From NCBI GenBank assembly GCA_016937345.1, contig JAFGWE010000014.1, forward strand, positions 1 to 64,000: a stretch of DNA of 64,000 nucleotides, read 5' to 3'. Both the position numbers and the translations under genes were made by a program. The notes beneath the pieces are model-generated. The model saw only the letters and a program-made list of their open reading frames with translations, had not been told where the DNA came from and made no database searches. Positions 36,138-45,531 of this stretch are shown here, in pieces. The stretch is from Methanomicrobiaceae archaeon (GTDB lineage Archaea > Halobacteriota > Methanomicrobia > Methanomicrobiales > Methanomicrobiaceae). Position 1 is the stretch's first letter. Each line of letters starts with the position of its first letter.

Positions 36138-37862
36138 ATGAATCAGGGATATCTGCCTAGTGATGAAAAAATAACCAAATACTATCCGCATATAATTGCC
36201 GCAACTTCATTAGTATCCCTGGGATTTACAGTATTCTGCATTCTAAACAATATCAACATCCTATATCCTCACCTTTATTATATTCCTATTACAATTACCG
36301 CCATATGTTACCCAAAAAAAGGGGTGGCCTTTGCAATTCTTCTTGCAATACTATATCTGTTTATAACATTTTTACTGACAAATGCCAATCCACTGATAAT
36401 ATCCGAAAATCTGATGAGAACAGTTGTTTTCGTAGGCATTGCAGCAGTAGTATCAACAATATCACAATCTCTTCGTGAAGACAGCCTGAAATATCAGAGG
36501 CTTTTTGACAATTCAGGTGCTGCAACCGCAGTAATTTACAAATCAAAAAAGATTATTCACTGCAATGACGAATTTGAAAATATTACAGGATTCAGTCTTA
36601 AGGAGCTCAAGAGAAAAGACTGGACGGAATTAATTGAAAAAGAGGATTTATTGAAGATTCTTCAATATGCAAATCAAAAAAGTCTTCAGGAGCAAAACGC
36701 AATTAAAAATATTGAGATCAGGATAATCAAAAAGAACGGGAGCATGTGCTATAGTATCGCTTCAGTACACAACATAAAAGAGCAAAAAATAACACTGTTT
36801 TCAGTAATTGACATTACAGAAAAGAAAAATGCAGAAAAAATTCTTCGGATAAATGAGGAAAGGTATAAAAAACTTTTTCAGCAATCAACAGATGCCATAT
36901 TTATCCATTCATTCGAGGGAAAAATCTATGATGCAAACAATCAGGCCGTCAAACTAACCGGGTATACACTTGATGAACTCAGGCAGATTCCAGCAAAATC
37001 ACTTCATCCTGATTCAGAACAGGAATTATTTGATAAAAATTACGAAAATCTGAAGAGAGCAGGGCATTGTGAGTTTGAAAGCAGGTATAAAAAATCAGAC
37101 TCCTCAATAATAGATGTGGACATAAGATCTGTTATTGTCGACATTAAAACCAATGTTGTCCAGTCGATTGTAAGAGATATCACTCTCAGGAAGAAAAACG
37201 AAGATGCACTCATGATAGCTTCAAAGAAGCTCAGCATATTATCTTCAATTACAAGACACGACATCTTAAACCAGATAATGGTTGCGCTCGCAAACATGGA
37301 ATTCGCACTTGAGGATTCTCATGAAAAAGAGGTTATGGAATTTATTGATAAGGCAAAGACATCTGTCTCAACTATTCAAAAGCAGATAGAATTCAGCAAG
37401 GATTACCAGAATATGGGCGGAAAACCGCCAAGATGGCAGAATATAGATAACCTTATTGACAGATGCCTGAAAAATCTGAATATACCCGAGTCTGTAATTG
37501 TCATAAAGGAGGAGATTTCAGGAGTAGAAGTTTATGCAGACCCAATGCTTGAAAAGGTATTCTGTAACCTTATAGGAAATTCCATGATGCATGGAGGAGA
37601 TGTTAGTGAAATAAAAATCGCAGTATGCAAAAGAGAAGAGTTTTACCTGGTAACATACAGCGATAACGGCAAAGGAGTCCCGGATGAAAAAAAAGAGCTC
37701 ATATTCAGGGCAGGTTATGGAAGCAATCAGGGATACGGGCTGTATCTTGTAAAAGAGATTCTTTCCATAACAGGAATTAAAATTGCAGAAACAGGAATTC
37801 CCGGCCGGGGTGCAGAATTTGAACTTCTTGTTCCAAAAAATGATCTCAGAATCGCATTGTGA
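36138..37862 (+). CDS. Membrane PAS-domain sensor histidine kinase
   Basis: Sensor kinase. The N-terminal 100 residues hold about four hydrophobic segments. Two PAS domains follow (about 120-235 and 240-355; FDNSGAATAVIY and FQQSTDAIFIHS starts). The phosphoacceptor motif is SSITRHDILNQ (His near residue 375), in the style of methanogen kinases. The ATPase domain has an N box CNLIGNSMMHG and G boxes DNGKGVPDEKKELIF and GYGLYLVKEIL. 574 residues. No response-regulator gene is directly adjacent; the upstream wHTH-PAS protein lacks a receiver domain. Confidence 0.92.
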   Translation: MNQGYLPSDEKITKYYPHIIAATSLVSLGFTVFCILNNINILYPHLYYIPITITAICYPKKGVAFAILLAILYLFITFLLTNANPLIISENLMRTVVFVGIAAVVSTISQSLREDSLKYQRLFDNSGAATAVIYKSKKIIHCNDEFENITGFSLKELKRKDWTELIEKEDLLKILQYANQKSLQEQNAIKNIEIRIIKKNGSMCYSIASVHNIKEQKITLFSVIDITEKKNAEKILRINEERYKKLFQQSTDAIFIHSFEGKIYDANNQAVKLTGYTLDELRQIPAKSLHPDSEQELFDKNYENLKRAGHCEFESRYKKSDSSIIDVDIRSVIVDIKTNVVQSIVRDITLRKKNEDALMIASKKLSILSSITRHDILNQIMVALANMEFALEDSHEKEVMEFIDKAKTSVSTIQKQIEFSKDYQNMGGKPPRWQNIDNLIDRCLKNLNIPESVIVIKEEISGVEVYADPMLEKVFCNLIGNSMMHGGDVSEIKIAVCKREEFYLVTYSDNGKGVPDEKKELIFRAGYGSNQGYGLYLVKEILSITGIKIAETGIPGRGAEFELLVPKNDLRIAL

Positions 37863-37955
37863 GAGCAAAATATAAATTTTTGAAAGTAATTTCAGGAATT
37901 GTCTGTCTTTTCAAAACAAACATTAGATTATACTTAAATTACATACGATTCTTCT

Positions 37956-38372
37956 ATGGAAGAGCTTCCAGAGTACCAGATATGCCCCAGGTGCGGCAAA
38001 AGAAGTACTCCTTATATGGAGAGATGCTGGAGTTGCGGGGAAAATTTTTATCCTAACCCTAATGCAGGACACTGCGACAAACCTGAAGATGATGTTTTGG
38101 AAAAGAAAAACGAGCAGAAATTTGTACCCGAGATGATATCTCCCTGCACTCTTGAGAAGATGAATTTCACAGACAGGATGTTTGCATACAGTCTTCTTTT
38201 CAGGGGCGAAATGATAATTGAATTTTGCGACTGCGAAATATGTAAAGAGGCATTTAAAGATACAATTGCATTTTTCAGAGAACTAAAACCTGATGATGAG
38301 GAAATAATGAAAGAAGCAGATGATACTGAGATAAAAGGTATGATTCTGGACATTTCGGAATTCGGCTTTTAA
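37956..38372 (+). CDS. Zinc-ribbon hypothetical protein
   Basis: 138 residues with an N-terminal zinc ribbon: CPRCGKRSTPYMERCWSCG gives two CxxC knuckles about 12 residues apart (residues 10-28). A second Cys group CDCEIC lies near residue 93, and the C-terminus is acidic. It is 93 bp after the histidine kinase on the same strand. Such ribbon proteins often bind nucleic acid or act as adaptors; no specific function is visible. Confidence 0.65.
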   Translation: MEELPEYQICPRCGKRSTPYMERCWSCGENFYPNPNAGHCDKPEDDVLEKKNEQKFVPEMISPCTLEKMNFTDRMFAYSLLFRGEMIIEFCDCEICKEAFKDTIAFFRELKPDDEEIMKEADDTEIKGMILDISEFGF

Positions 38373-38424
38373 ATTAAATTTTTAAAAAGACATCATTAAA
38401 TCCAGTATTTAAAAAAAACTATTT

Positions 38425-40206
38425 TTAACAGAATAAAATATAGACCATAAACACGGATATCATAAGAAATATTACAGTCATTCCTAAACCCGCCTTTGCA
38501 AAGTCTGCATTTTTATATCCGCCGGGGGTTTTTATAAGTGCATTTACCTGATGTGTCGGAAGAATAAAAGAATTAGAGGCACATATACCCGCAAGAAGGG
38601 CCAGAGGTCTTGGATCGTTGCCAAACGCTTCTGCAATTGAGATAAAAACGGGAACAAGAACAACAGTTGCCGCTATGTTTGACATTGACAAAGTAAATAT
38701 TGTCATAATTATTCCTGCCACAAGAAGCATAAGCAGCAGATTACCGGACCATGCACCAATGAGATTTTCTGAGATGAATTCAGCTGCACCGGTTTTTGAC
38801 ATGGCAAAACCAAGCGGCATAATTCCTCCGATTAGAACAATTACACGTCATTCAACAGCACGATATGCCTCGTCAAGCGAAATAACTCCGGATAAAATCA
38901 TGAAAAAAGCTCCAATCAGAAATGACAGGGCAATTGAAAGTCCTGTAAATGTCAGAATTAGAGATACTGCAAAGCATGCTGCCGCAGTTTTCACCTTAGA
39001 CTCCCTGTAGGTTTCTCCCTCAATATGAGTTGTAACCAGAAAATCAGGATCCTGTGACAGAGTACGTATTCTGCTCCACCTCCCGTGTATGACCATAGTA
39101 TCTCCGGCATTGAGAGGTTTTTGTGAAAATTCAATATGCTCCTCTTCAGGACCGCTTAAAAGAATAAGTGGCTCAAGATTGTACTTCTTCCTAAAATTCA
39201 ACTCCTGGATATTTTTATTGACCACACTGCTTTTCGGCCTTATTATAACCTCTGCAAAACCCACAATATCATTACTCATGGACTCTGAGAGTTTGTCATC
39301 CTTGATAAAAGGAAGGCCATATTTATCTGAAAAACGTTCTGCATCCTCTCTTCTGCCAAGCAATGCCAGAACCTGACTATCGACAAATCGTGTATTAATC
39401 CATGGAGCATACAGGATTTCGCTCCCTTCAGAGAGTGCGATTAAATGGAGACTGAAATCACTCATAAGTCTGGCATCGCCGCGTGTCATTCCTATAAGAC
39501 TGCTTGTTCCGACAACCCTCAGATAATAGATTGTTGATGTAAGATGCCAGGAGTCGATCATCTTCTTCTGCTCCGGAGGATATTCATCCCTCTCTTTTGG
39601 AAGAAGGCAGTCTCCAAGAAAGAAGAAATATAAAACGCCTGAGATTACAAGAAAAACACCGGCAGGAGTTACATCAAAAAGATCAAACGGGCGGTAGCCG
39701 CTCCTGATAAGAAAATCATTGACGATAATCAGGGTTGTTGAACCAACCATAGTCACCGTTCCTCCGGTTATTGCAGCATAACCTATAGGTAGAAGCAGTT
39801 TTTTGGAAGGTATGTCAGCAACCTTTGAAATCCGCATAAGTGCCGGGAGAAAAAGCGCAGCAGCCCCTACATTCTGCATAAATGCAGATATTAAGCCCTC
39901 AAAAAGAGAGACAATCGCAACAATTCTTTTCTCTTCATGTCCTGCAATACCCATTATTATACGGCTTATTTTTACCATAATTCCGGTTCGTGTAATTCCA
40001 TAGGAGAGTATCATTACAGAGACTGTTGCAATCACAGCTTCGCTTGAAAATCCGGAAAAAGCTTCCAGAGGAGTTATAAGTCCTGTTACTGCAAGTGTAA
40101 TTAAAATAATTATTGCTATAGCATCGGTTCTTATCTTATCAGTTGCAAAAAGACCAATTGCTGCCAGAAGAACTGCAACAGTCAGGATAATCTGGACATC
40201 CGTATT
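38425..40206 (-). pseudogene. SLC13 family permease, disrupted by in-frame TGA and lacking a start codon
   Basis: Reading the minus strand through, the frame encodes about 593 residues of a divalent-anion:Na+ symporter-like permease: helices, a central pair of TrkA-C/RCK_C domains (for example VINTRF-like segments around DSQVLALLGRREDAERF and NIQELNFRKKYNLEPL), and the C-terminal transporter half. Two lesions are seen. Codon 453 is TGA (38848-38850), in RAVE-stop-RVIVLIGGIMPLG, where family members have Trp (TGG). Also, no ATG, GTG or TTG occurs in frame where the ribosome-binding site AAGGTG predicts the start (40204-40206 reads AAT). The two halves remain otherwise intact, so the damage is recent, or one lesion is a sequencing error. 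Confidence 0.75.
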
Positions 40207-40242
40207 TTACACACACCTTAATTTTTTTAATTTTTTAACTTC

Positions 40243-42300
40243 TCAGGATTTTTTTATCAGATAGAGATCATCAGGCAGTTTTATCTCAAATTTTGCCCCT
40301 TTTCCAAAAGTTCCGGTCTCAGTTAGATCGATTCCGTTTACGGACAGAATTTCACGGGCGATATACAACCCCGTTCCTTTATTGAGTCCAAAACCCCTGT
40401 TAAATATAAGATCTTTTTTATCCGGAGAAATCCCGGGGCCGTTATCTTCAATTGTAATTATCCCAGAACCGTCAGACTCCTCAAAACCAATTCTGATTTT
40501 GACAGCCCCTTCAGAGTGCCGGACCGAGTTTTCAATTATATTATATAATACACTGTAAAACATAGGATCTGCAAGAACTCTAAGTGAAAACAAAGCCTCA
40601 TCATATTCATAAGAAGCCCGGTTAATCTCATCAGAAGCACGCATGATCAAATCACTGACACTCTGCCATACAGGTTCATTCAGGCCCATATTCATATAAC
40701 TGGCAACAAAATCCATGTGATTATTAATGACTTCTGCTGAGTCGGATATGGTTTTGAGATTTTTATATTCTGCAGGACCAAGAACATTCAGACCCTTAAG
40801 AATCTCCACATTTCCGGAGATTAGCATGAGCTGATTTGAGATGTCATGTCTGGTAATCCCAAAAAGCATCTTTAATTTTTTTCGTGCAATTTTAAGACTT
40901 TTCCCGGCAGCGACAAGATCAGTTATGTCAATGTGTATTCCGGAGATCCTCTGCGGATTGTTATCAATGTCGCGTTCAGAAACCCTCCCTGTGCTTGCAA
41001 TCCATTTCCAACTGCCATTTTTGCATCTCATCCGAAATTCGGAGTTATACCTGTCGGTTTTTCCAAGTGCATAATCATCAATACTTTCTAAAACGCGTGG
41101 AAGGTCAGCCGGATGAACATGCTTTCTCCAGAAATCAGGCACATTATCAACTTCTGCGCATGTATATCCTATCATATCAGCCCATATTTTGTTTACAGTC
41201 TGTCTTTTTGTGTTAATGTCGGAGTCCCATATTCCAAGTTCCGCGCCCTCAATCGCAAGAGAAAGGGACTCCTCACTATCCTTTAATTTTCTTTCGTTCT
41301 CTTCTAACCTCAAAAGCTGATTCTGCATAACCTCATCTGCAGCTTTTAACTGTTCAAAAGCTGCAGCAAGCTGTTCATTTGCAGCCCGAAGCTCCTCTTC
41401 AGTCCTCCTTCTCTCTGCAATAGTCCACATTGAGTTGATAAAAAGTTTAAGCTGCCTTCTGTCAGCTGCATCATAAGGTCTTTTTTTGTTAGCAACTACC
41501 AGAATTATAGCAGCCCTGTTATCCTCATACAAAGAGACAGCCATATAGCGGCTCGCCAGATGTTTTTTATCCACAGAAAAGCCATCACCGTGGCCTTTAT
41601 CAGAATTGTCATTAACAGTAAGTGATGATTTCAGGGATCCTTTTTTAAGCAGAATGAAAAAATTATCTTCGCCGAAAACATCAGCCAGAATCATATTATC
41701 ATATTTAGTCAGGACGGGATTCTCAGAGCTTATGATACAGGACGGATTTTCATCCCCGTCTGTGATAACAGCATATCCAAATTCACTCCCTGTAAATCTT
41801 ACAGATTCTTTTATTGTATTATGTATTATCTCAATAAATGAGAGATTTTTATTGGAAACAATTTTTAACGAGGCATCAATGCGGATATTATCATATAACC
41901 GTTCATCATCGGTTTTTTTCTTCTCAACAGCCTTTTTAATCTTATGAATAAGTTCTGCAAACTGCGGTTTGGGAGACCCGCCTTTCTGGACATAATAATC
42001 CGCACCTGACTCAATTGCTTCAATAACAACATCCTCTCTCCCTTTCCCTGTAAATATGATAAACGGTATATTGTTTTTCCTGCCTCTTAATTCTTTTAAA
42101 AATTCGATTCCGTTTTTGCCAGGCATCTCATAATCAGAGACAACTGCCTCATATGTCCCGTTTTTTTCATCCTCAAGTATATTTAGTGCTTCATCGGCAC
42201 TCAGGGAGATGTCCACCTCAAAATCACCAGCCTTCTCCAGGAAAAGTTTTCCGACATCCAGAAGGGATGGTTCATCATCGACAAGAAGCAGCTTTATCAT
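40243..42300 (-). CDS. Hybrid histidine kinase: receiver-GAF-like-PAS-kinase
   Basis: Soluble sensor kinase with an N-terminal receiver domain (1-120: LLLVDDEPSLLD, phospho-Asp near 55 in VVSDYEMPGKNG, Lys in FTGKGRED). A GAF-like region (about 150-300) and a long coiled coil rich in Glu/Gln/Ala (about 300-345) lead to a PAS domain (about 345-470). The phosphoacceptor motif is FGITRHDISNQ, and the ATPase domain has IIENSVRHSEG, DNGPGISPDKKDLIF and GTGLYIAREIL. 685 residues. No membrane segments. No DNA-binding output domain or partner regulator is adjacent. Confidence 0.92.
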   Translation of the reverse strand: MIKLLLVDDEPSLLDVGKLFLEKAGDFEVDISLSADEALNILEDEKNGTYEAVVSDYEMPGKNGIEFLKELRGRKNNIPFIIFTGKGREDVVIEAIESGADYYVQKGGSPKPQFAELIHKIKKAVEKKKTDDERLYDNIRIDASLKIVSNKNLSFIEIIHNTIKESVRFTGSEFGYAVITDGDENPSCIISSENPVLTKYDNMILADVFGEDNFFILLKKGSLKSSLTVNDNSDKGHGDGFSVDKKHLASRYMAVSLYEDNRAAIILVVANKKRPYDAADRRQLKLFINSMWTIAERRRTEEELRAANEQLAAAFEQLKAADEVMQNQLLRLEENERKLKDSEESLSLAIEGAELGIWDSDINTKRQTVNKIWADMIGYTCAEVDNVPDFWRKHVHPADLPRVLESIDDYALGKTDRYNSEFRMRCKNGSWKWIASTGRVSERDIDNNPQRISGIHIDITDLVAAGKSLKIARKKLKMLFGITRHDISNQLMLISGNVEILKGLNVLGPAEYKNLKTISDSAEVINNHMDFVASYMNMGLNEPVWQSVSDLIMRASDEINRASYEYDEALFSLRVLADPMFYSVLYNIIENSVRHSEGAVKIRIGFEESDGSGIITIEDNGPGISPDKKDLIFNRGFGLNKGTGLYIAREILSVNGIDLTETGTFGKGAKFEIKLPDDLYLIKKS

Positions 42301-42396
42301 TCCTTAAAAATGCACCTGAAGAAAAGATTTATTAGAGATTTTATAAATCTTTGCTTACAATCCATTCAAATGAAAAAAAGAATAATAGATTCTTAA

Positions 42397-43143
42397 TCAG
42401 TCACCATCGCCAACAATCCAGATATACAGAAATGCAGCAAGAGCAGCACCAATTACAGGCCCTAAAACATAAATCCAATAAACAGAAAGCACATTTGGCC
42501 CTCCGAGCAGAAGATCAGCAGCCATCGGACCAAAAGAACGTGCAGGATTTAGAGATGCACCCGATACATTTCCGATTGTTGTGATAATTCCCGCAACAGT
42601 AAGACCAATTATGGCTCCTGAAATCGCAGGGGTAGTCTTTTCATCGGCTACAACCGCCATTATTACAGACATCAGAACAAATGTTCCGATAATTTCGGCA
42701 AGAAGCGCTGAATATACGCTTATACCATAGAAAGGAGCGGTTGCACCAAGACCACCGATTAAAACCGCATTCTTGCTTGCCGATAACGCAAACAAAATGC
42801 TTCCAAGAAATGCACCCATGAGCTGTGCAATTATGTACACAACCGCATCCTTTGCCGGAAACTTCTTGGTTGCCCATAGTGCAACAGTTACAGCCGGGTT
42901 TATATGTGCACCAGAAATACTCCCAAAAGCATAAATTACAGCCATTATTGCTATCCCAAAGGCAAGGCCTATTGCAAGCCAGTCCCCCAGCCCGCCAAGA
43001 ACGCCTATCCCAATGTTAAAGGGAGTAGGAGAATCCTCTCCGCTTGCAATCATAAGGGTTATTGCAGCAGCACCTGCTCCAAAATATACAAGGAGCATTG
43101 TCCCGATAGCTTCGGCAGTAAACCTTTTACCCATCGATGCCAC
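42397..43143 (-). CDS. aqpM: MIP family aquaporin / glyceroporin
   Basis: Membrane channel for water or small neutral solutes, six helices in 248 residues. Both half-helix NPA motifs are present: GAHINPAVT (about 80-88) and GASLNPARSFGP (about 195-206). The GTG at 43143 has AAGGGG about 9 bp upstream; an ATG at 43134 is possible. It is the last gene of DUF2193-DUF2180-aqpM, starting 5 bp after DUF2180, so all three are probably cotranscribed. Archaeal AqpM passes water and to a lesser degree glycerol; what it passes here is unknown. Confidence 0.92.
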   Translation of the reverse strand: MASMGKRFTAEAIGTMLLVYFGAGAAAITLMIASGEDSPTPFNIGIGVLGGLGDWLAIGLAFGIAIMAVIYAFGSISGAHINPAVTVALWATKKFPAKDAVVYIIAQLMGAFLGSILFALSASKNAVLIGGLGATAPFYGISVYSALLAEIIGTFVLMSVIMAVVADEKTTPAISGAIIGLTVAGIITTIGNVSGASLNPARSFGPMAADLLLGGPNVLSVYWIYVLGPVIGAALAAFLYIWIVGDGD

Positions 43144-43148
43144 TTTAA

Positions 43149-43358
43149 TCAGCCCCTTTTAACTGATGCAGCGCATTCAGGACAGAGAATTCTTGGAAGT
43201 GTCTTAGACACCTTTTTGGCAGGGAACGGATAGCCTCCTTCCCATATATCCTGTTCCTCCCTGACTGCGTGGTTCATACAGAGACCCATACCACATACGA
43301 TGCAGATTGCAACAGCATCCGTATCTTTTCCCTGTTGGGCACAGATATAACATTTCAA
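43149..43358 (-). CDS. DUF2180 family small Cys-rich protein
   Basis: A 69-residue protein of a family found in methanogens. It has three CxxC-type pairs: CYIC at the start, CIVCGMGLC (residues about 20-28) and CPEC near the C-terminus, with a conserved His in MNHAVREE, which suggests a treble-clef or ribbon zinc site. It starts at TTG with AGGGGGT 6 bp upstream. It sits between DUF2193 and aqpM in the same operon. Function unknown; zinc or iron binding is inferred from the Cys spacing. Confidence 0.85.
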   Translation of the reverse strand: MKCYICAQQGKDTDAVAICIVCGMGLCMNHAVREEQDIWEGGYPFPAKKVSKTLPRILCPECAASVKRG

Positions 43359-43394
43359 TTTAAAAACCCCCTAAAAAATATAAGAGCAGTCTTT

Positions 43395-44891
43395 TCAGAC
43401 AGCTTCTCTGTACTGGCAGTACTCGTGGCGGAAGTCTGCAAGTGATGCTGACGCACAGTTCTTGCATGCACGAACAGGTGCTGCTGCAGTCTTTTTGTCA
43501 AGCGCAATAACATTTGTCATCATTGTGGCAGTTACCGGTTCGGATGTTAAAAGACACGGGTAGTCTGCAAGGCTCATCATCGCTGCAAATCTTACTGTGA
43601 TTGCACATGCAGGATAGACATAGCGCTGCGGATTCTGGATGACGTCATGCTTCTCAATCGGTGTAAGATCAATCGGAAGTCCGCTGACATTTGCCTTTAA
43701 TGCATTGCCTGAACCGTTTTTAACCTTTCTTGCCCGGTCCATAATACTCCATCCGCGATACACCATGTCCATGAAGTCACAGTTGTGAAGTTCTGCAGCA
43801 GCCCCTCTTGTCGGATAGAGCTGTACAAAGTTGTGATATCTTCTTGTAAGCAGTTCAACAACCGACGGGCCGTTGAATCCGTCCAGTTCAAGAAGATATT
43901 CCGCGGCAGCGGCGGTTGAACCGGTAGCAACTGCAAGAACCTGATATACGCTCTTGAACTTTGACACATTCTGGCGCAGTGTGTTCTCCATTACATCAGT
44001 AACAGCCTCAATTATTCCCATTACCATATCATCCTTGCACATATTGTATGTGGACTGGGCAATATGATGCGCAATATCCCCTACACAATATGCAGGAATT
44101 GTTACGATATTTGCAGAATGGACACCGTCATTGATTGCAGCCTTTACACAAGGCTCCATCTTCTTTCTGTATTCGGCCATGTATTTTCTGACATCAAAAG
44201 AGCTGTGGTTAACTGAGTCCATAAGTTCTGCCTGTGCTGCCACAGGGTGTTCGTAGATGTGTTTTAACTCTTTTATCTCGCCGTCAACTGAATTTTTAAG
44301 AGTTTCTCCCTTCTCAACTGCGTGTGCAAAAACGTCACCGACACCATATGAGGTGTTCATACCCCAGGATTTGGCGGCAAGAATTGTTTTCTTATGATCT
44401 GCAGGTATGTCAGTTTTTGTGAGAATCTGATTGACAACATTGCTTGTGCTGCCAGGAATCATTGCAAAATCAACAACACACGTAGGACCATAGAAGCCGG
44501 CATATCTGCGGGCAGATTCAAGTCCTATAAGAGCTTCTGATTTTCCAATCTGCTCAATAAATTTATCGACGCTCTTTTTGAAAGCAGGATCCTCATCATA
44601 GAGGATTTCAAGAATAACAGGTGTCTGATAATGCTCGACAAACGGGTCATCTTCCGGTCTTACAAAATCTGTAAGAGAAGTAAGTGTGTCAAAATGGGCA
44701 TTTACCGATTTTACATGAAGATCAAATACAGACTGTGACTGACCTTCGCCTGCCTTCATCTTGTTGACCGCATCAACGTACGGTTTTCCGTCCTTTACTT
44801 TAAAAGTAGTTCCTCTCTTCTTCTGGAGGATGGAGACGTCAGCACGCTGGGCCCCCATTGCTTCGTCTATCATTTTCTGGTAAATTGTCAT
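43395..44891 (-). CDS. DUF2193 family protein
   Basis: A 498-residue cytoplasmic protein of a large, uncharacterised family restricted mainly to methanogens and anaerobes. It is helix-rich, with no membrane segments, and begins TIYQKMIDEAMGAQRADVS. The C-terminus has a Cys cluster (CKNCASASLADFRHEYCQY, about residues 476-494) that could bind metal or an Fe-S cluster; another Cys-containing stretch is YAGFYGPTCVVDF. AGGGGGT precedes the ATG by about 9 bp, and a TATA-like TTTAAATAT lies near 44936-44945, giving a leader of roughly 20-25 bases. First gene of the DUF2193-DUF2180-aquaporin unit. Confidence 0.88.
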   Translation of the reverse strand: MTIYQKMIDEAMGAQRADVSILQKKRGTTFKVKDGKPYVDAVNKMKAGEGQSQSVFDLHVKSVNAHFDTLTSLTDFVRPEDDPFVEHYQTPVILEILYDEDPAFKKSVDKFIEQIGKSEALIGLESARRYAGFYGPTCVVDFAMIPGSTSNVVNQILTKTDIPADHKKTILAAKSWGMNTSYGVGDVFAHAVEKGETLKNSVDGEIKELKHIYEHPVAAQAELMDSVNHSSFDVRKYMAEYRKKMEPCVKAAINDGVHSANIVTIPAYCVGDIAHHIAQSTYNMCKDDMVMGIIEAVTDVMENTLRQNVSKFKSVYQVLAVATGSTAAAAEYLLELDGFNGPSVVELLTRRYHNFVQLYPTRGAAAELHNCDFMDMVYRGWSIMDRARKVKNGSGNALKANVSGLPIDLTPIEKHDVIQNPQRYVYPACAITVRFAAMMSLADYPCLLTSEPVTATMMTNVIALDKKTAAAPVRACKNCASASLADFRHEYCQYREAV

Positions 44892-44949
44892 AGGTTATAC
44901 CCCCTATGGATGGGTGGATGATATATTCTTAAGATATTTAAAGCTAATC

Positions 44950-45531
44950 CAACTGCCAATATATCATAGCTTTTTTTAAAAATTAAAACAATATTAAGAG
45001 TTATTTTCCCAGCAATCATCCTGAATGCAGTGAATCTATGCATATCAATAAGCACCGGCATTACAGCACAGGCAGGGATTTTAATTTTGGATAGTGCCGG
45101 CTCATTCATAATTAAAAATTTATTAAAAAAAAAAATCACAAAAAAAATTAAAAGACCACCGGCTTTGGATTAAATCTGTCACTGGTGAGGTGACAGATTT
45201 TTTGTAATTTCTGTTTTACAATTGAAATAACTGTATGATATTTTATCAGACAGTTCCTGAAACAAACGTCTCATGTGCTTTTTGTCAAATTCACCCCTTA
45301 AAAAGTCAGGATATCTGACATCAGGTCAAAAAGACAGAATTTCTCTGCCAATAATACATTTTTTGAAATATGTTATAAGGATTCTTAATAATTTAAAAAA
45401 AATATTGAATAATTATTATGTGCATTGATTCCTGCAGAAAATTTCTTTTACAATCTTAAAATGAAAAAATATCCACATCAAAATACAGAATTCTTCTTTT
45501 AGAGAGTGATTTTTGCAATCTTGTATCCGGA
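44950..45531. other. Intergenic region with several small palindromes
   Basis: About 580 AT-rich bases between the DUF2193 promoter and the DUF1848 gene. No convincing gene. Besides the strong inverted repeat listed separately, GTCAG-GATAT-CTGAC (45305-45319) is a near-palindrome, and CTTTTTG / CAAAAAG repeats flank it. These could be operators or terminator stems for the minus-strand genes on either side. Confidence 0.4.
45172..45205. repeat. Perfect 11-bp inverted repeat
   Basis: AAATCTGTCAC (45172-45182) and GTGACAGATTT (45190-45200) are perfect complements around a 7-base loop, and T-rich sequence follows on the plus strand. It lies about 280 bp before DUF2193 and 330 bp after DUF1848 on the minus strand. 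It could be a terminator of the DUF1848 transcript or a regulator-binding site for the DUF2193 operon. Confidence 0.5.

Noticed and set aside
38848-38850. In-frame TGA read as selenocysteine
   Set aside because: The position is a conserved Trp in SLC13 permeases, not a Cys/Sec site. No selenocysteine-insertion element is evident, and Sec decoding is not expected in Methanomicrobiales.
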